The position numbers and the translations under genes are program-made. Source: Ruegeria sp. ANG-S4 (GTDB lineage: Bacteria > Pseudomonadota > Alphaproteobacteria > Rhodobacterales > Rhodobacteraceae). Taken from it: 64,000 bases of DNA. The notes under the pieces were generated by a model. It had not been told where the DNA came from and ran no database searches. It saw only the letters and a list, made by a program, of their open reading frames with translations. Position 1 is the stretch's first letter. Each line of letters opens with the position of its first letter. Positions 60,609-64,000 of the stretch are shown one piece after another. The stretch is from positions 1,426,001 to 1,490,000 of the forward strand of contig NZ_JWLK01000001.1 in NCBI RefSeq assembly GCF_000814005.1, given 5' to 3'.

Positions 60609-60653
60609 GCCGAATCACTTCTACGCGCTAATGATTCGGACCTAACGAATCAC
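60609..60653. promoter_or_regulatory. rpoD leader with three GANTC sites and an inverted repeat
   Basis: GAATC at 60612-60616, GATTC at 60633-60637 and GAATC at 60647-60651. Two lie in the inverted repeat GATTCG-N7-CGAATC (60633-60651), and CGAATCAC is repeated directly 35 bp apart. GANTC is the target of the alphaproteobacterial cell-cycle methylase CcrM. It lies 9-65 nt before the rpoD ribosome site. Confidence 0.5.
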
Positions 60654-60674
60654 CCATCCCTGCAGGAGCATTGA

Positions 60675-62663
<1,989 letters not shown>

Positions 62664-62669
62664 GTTTGA

Positions 62670-62696
62670 GGCGTCCCAACCGGGGCGCCTTTTCTT
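62670..62696 (+). terminator. Rho-independent terminator after rpoD
   Basis: GGCGTCCC (62670-62677), loop AACC, GGGGCGCC (62682-62689): eight pairs with one G-T, followed by TTTTCTTTT. Six nt after the rpoD stop. Confidence 0.92.
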
Positions 62697-62760
62697 TTCG
62701 CGCTCAGGTCTTTTCACGTTGTCTCGACGTCACATCAAATTGGCGAGAACTCGAAAGGGT

Positions 62761-62842
62761 TCTGCCTCAGCCTTCTCTATATCGCCGGTGTCCACTCATG
62801 GACCGGCCGGGGTGAGGCAGAAAACGCCAATGACCCCCGGCC
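62761..62842. repeat. Nested inverted repeats between rpoD and the araC-family gene
   Basis: Outer arms 62761-62772 and 62810-62821 are complementary at 11 of 12 positions (TCTGCCTCA core). A second pair, GGCCGGGG (62805-62812) and CCCCGGCC (62835-62842), is perfect and overlaps the first, so two alternative folds exclude each other. It lies in the convergent gap and just after the araC-family stop. Confidence 0.45.
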
Positions 62843-62846
62843 ACTT

Positions 62847-63869
62847 TCAACCCGGGTGCAGCGGGTGATCGACCCGCTTTCGGAACGAGCTTGGCGCCTG
62901 ACCCGTCCACCGTTTGAACGCAGTGGAAAACGCCGCCTGATCTGCATAACCAAGTGAATAAGAAATTTCGGACAGGTTCATTCCGTTCTTGATGAAGGTC
63001 TGTGCCAAATCACATCGCAGGTCATCGACAACCTCGCGATAGGTGGTGCCTTCTTCGTTCAGTCGCCGCGCCAAGGTGCGCGGGCTAACGCCCAGTTTTT
63101 CAGCGACGTCTTCGGCCTGCAGGATAAATCCCGGCATCGAACGGGTGATAAGCCCCTCGACCTTTGCTCGGGTTTTCTGTTTGGGAGTGCGACGTTCGGC
63201 CAGCAACCGTTCGCCGTATTCCAGCAGATGCGCCCGCAAGCTTGGATCATATGTCGGGACAGGTAGGTCGAGTGAGGCCAGCGAAAGAATGATTTCCAGC
63301 CGTTCAGTTCCAAATTCAACCGGAAACCCGCCGATTTTGGCATAACTGGCGGCGTGTTGGCCGACCTCGTGCTGAAACCGCATCTGTAGCGGGTGAACGG
63401 TCACTTGGGTCAGGGCGCGCATCCGCGCAACAGCAGCAAACAGCATGAACTCTGTCCTGCGGTGATAACGAGAGAACGTGGCATCCTTCCAATCCGCTTC
63501 AATCGTTGCGGCGTTTCCGGACACGCGCAAGGTGAAAGCGATGGAGGGATCGATCATCTGGTGGAACCGCGTGGTGTTTTCCATGACCTGCCGCAAGTCA
63601 CGCGAGTATTTGCTGATGTATGCGGTCACGCTTGAGGAAGAACTGAACTGCAACCCGGCCTGTGCACCAAACGTTATGTCTTCGACCGCGTCACAGGCAT
63701 GGCGTACGAATTGCGCCTCGTTATGCGCGCTGTAGACTTGCGCCGGGGGCGAGATCTCGCTTCTGCTCAGCCCACTGTCCCGCAACACCTGATCGACCAA
63801 AGACGGGTTGTCCGTTTGACCTTCCAATACTCTGGTCAGCAATTGAATTCTTGAAATATCGACATCCAT
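62847..63869 (-). CDS. AraC-family transcriptional regulator (Arabinose_bd-type sensor domain)
   Basis: 340 residues. The N-terminal sensor domain resembles OruR/ArgR-type AraC regulators ('DITFGAQAGLQFSSSSSVTAYISKYSRDLRQVMEN'), and the C-terminal double HTH is clear ('AEDVAEKLGVSPRTLARRLNEEGTTYREVVDDLR', 'LSEISYSLGYADQAAFSTAFKRWTGQAPSSFR'). The target is probably the divergent gene beyond the right edge. Candidate binding repeats lie at 63953-64000. Confidence 0.92.
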   Translation of the reverse strand: MDVDISRIQLLTRVLEGQTDNPSLVDQVLRDSGLSRSEISPPAQVYSAHNEAQFVRHACDAVEDITFGAQAGLQFSSSSSVTAYISKYSRDLRQVMENTTRFHQMIDPSIAFTLRVSGNAATIEADWKDATFSRYHRRTEFMLFAAVARMRALTQVTVHPLQMRFQHEVGQHAASYAKIGGFPVEFGTERLEIILSLASLDLPVPTYDPSLRAHLLEYGERLLAERRTPKQKTRAKVEGLITRSMPGFILQAEDVAEKLGVSPRTLARRLNEEGTTYREVVDDLRCDLAQTFIKNGMNLSEISYSLGYADQAAFSTAFKRWTGQAPSSFRKRVDHPLHPG

Positions 63870-63952
63870 GGCTGTATCCGGCCAATGCGTTATTGTTCCA
63901 TAAAGCTTAACAGAGAAATTGTTGCTGTCGCCATCCCGCGAACGGCGTATTC

Positions 63953-64000
63953 AAGAATTCGAGCCAATCCAAAAGAATTTGGCTGAATCTCGAAAGAATT
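63953..64000. repeat. Three phased AAGAATT repeats upstream of the araC-family gene
   Basis: AAGAATT at 63953-63959, 63973-63979 and 63994-64000, spaced 20 and 21 bp, i.e. on one face of the helix. An inverted repeat AGCCAA (63962-63967)/TTGGCT (63979-63984) sits between. Phased direct repeats are typical AraC-protein half-sites. The array may go on past the window. Confidence 0.5.

Overview
The window looks like part of the chromosome of a marine alphaproteobacterium of the Rhodobacterales (roseobacter group). This is judged from the protein families, the GC-rich sequence, the dnaG-rpoD and recJ-glpX-hom neighbourhoods, heterotetrameric sarcosine oxidase, TRAP and tripartite tricarboxylate (TTT) transporters, and a sulfonate catabolic set typical of that group. 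No species is claimed. No insertion sequences, phage genes, integrase or CRISPR array were seen.

Left part, 1-19 kb: catabolic genes. Two SnoaL-like proteins (the first cut by the window edge) precede an IclR-linked cluster. An aldehyde dehydrogenase and a Tm-1-like protein run leftward. A TTT transporter (TctC-TctB-TctA), a cytochrome P450, a glutamine-synthetase-like ligase, a class I glutamine amidotransferase-like hydrolase, an IclR regulator and a class III aminotransferase run rightward. The divergent promoter region holds two nearly identical 17-bp palindromes, probably the IclR operators. Next to this sits a complete homoprotocatechuate meta-cleavage pathway (hpaR divergent from hpaF-E-D-G-H-I), but without the hpaBC hydroxylase. 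Together these suggest uptake and gamma-glutamyl-type processing of an amine, perhaps aromatic, feeding homoprotocatechuate or an equivalent catechol into ring cleavage. This is the best candidate for an undescribed pathway.

19-22 kb: a hemolysin III-like membrane protein and a periplasmic haem-containing fatty acid cis/trans isomerase.

22-32.5 kb: a leftward operon for dihydroxypropanesulfonate/sulfolactate catabolism. It encodes a small membrane protein, a TRAP transporter (P, Q, M), an HpsN-like HisD homologue, an SDR and a zinc alcohol dehydrogenase, UspA, sulfopyruvate decarboxylase ComD/ComE and an FMN 2-hydroxyacid dehydrogenase. It is divergent from a LacI regulator and controlled from two TGTAAGCGCTTACA-type operators. 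The sulfoacetaldehyde-cleaving enzyme is not in the window.

32.5-39.9 kb: a complete bacterial V-type ATPase operon in the order B-D-I-K-E-DUF2764-A. This is a circular permutation of the E-DUF2764-A-B-D-I-K order I recall from Chlamydia/Bacteroidetes. It ends next to two tandem tRNA-Glu genes, which may mark the border between accessory and core DNA.

40-64 kb: mostly core genes. These are recJ, glpX, hom, a small lipoprotein, a TetR regulator, a pirin, Tad-pilus-type TadE/TadE/vWA-TadG proteins, NAD(P)-linked glutamate dehydrogenase, an outer-membrane barrel, soxBDAG, a small secreted protein, dnaG, rpoD (three GANTC sites in its leader, strong terminator after it) and an AraC regulator with phased AAGAATT repeats upstream.
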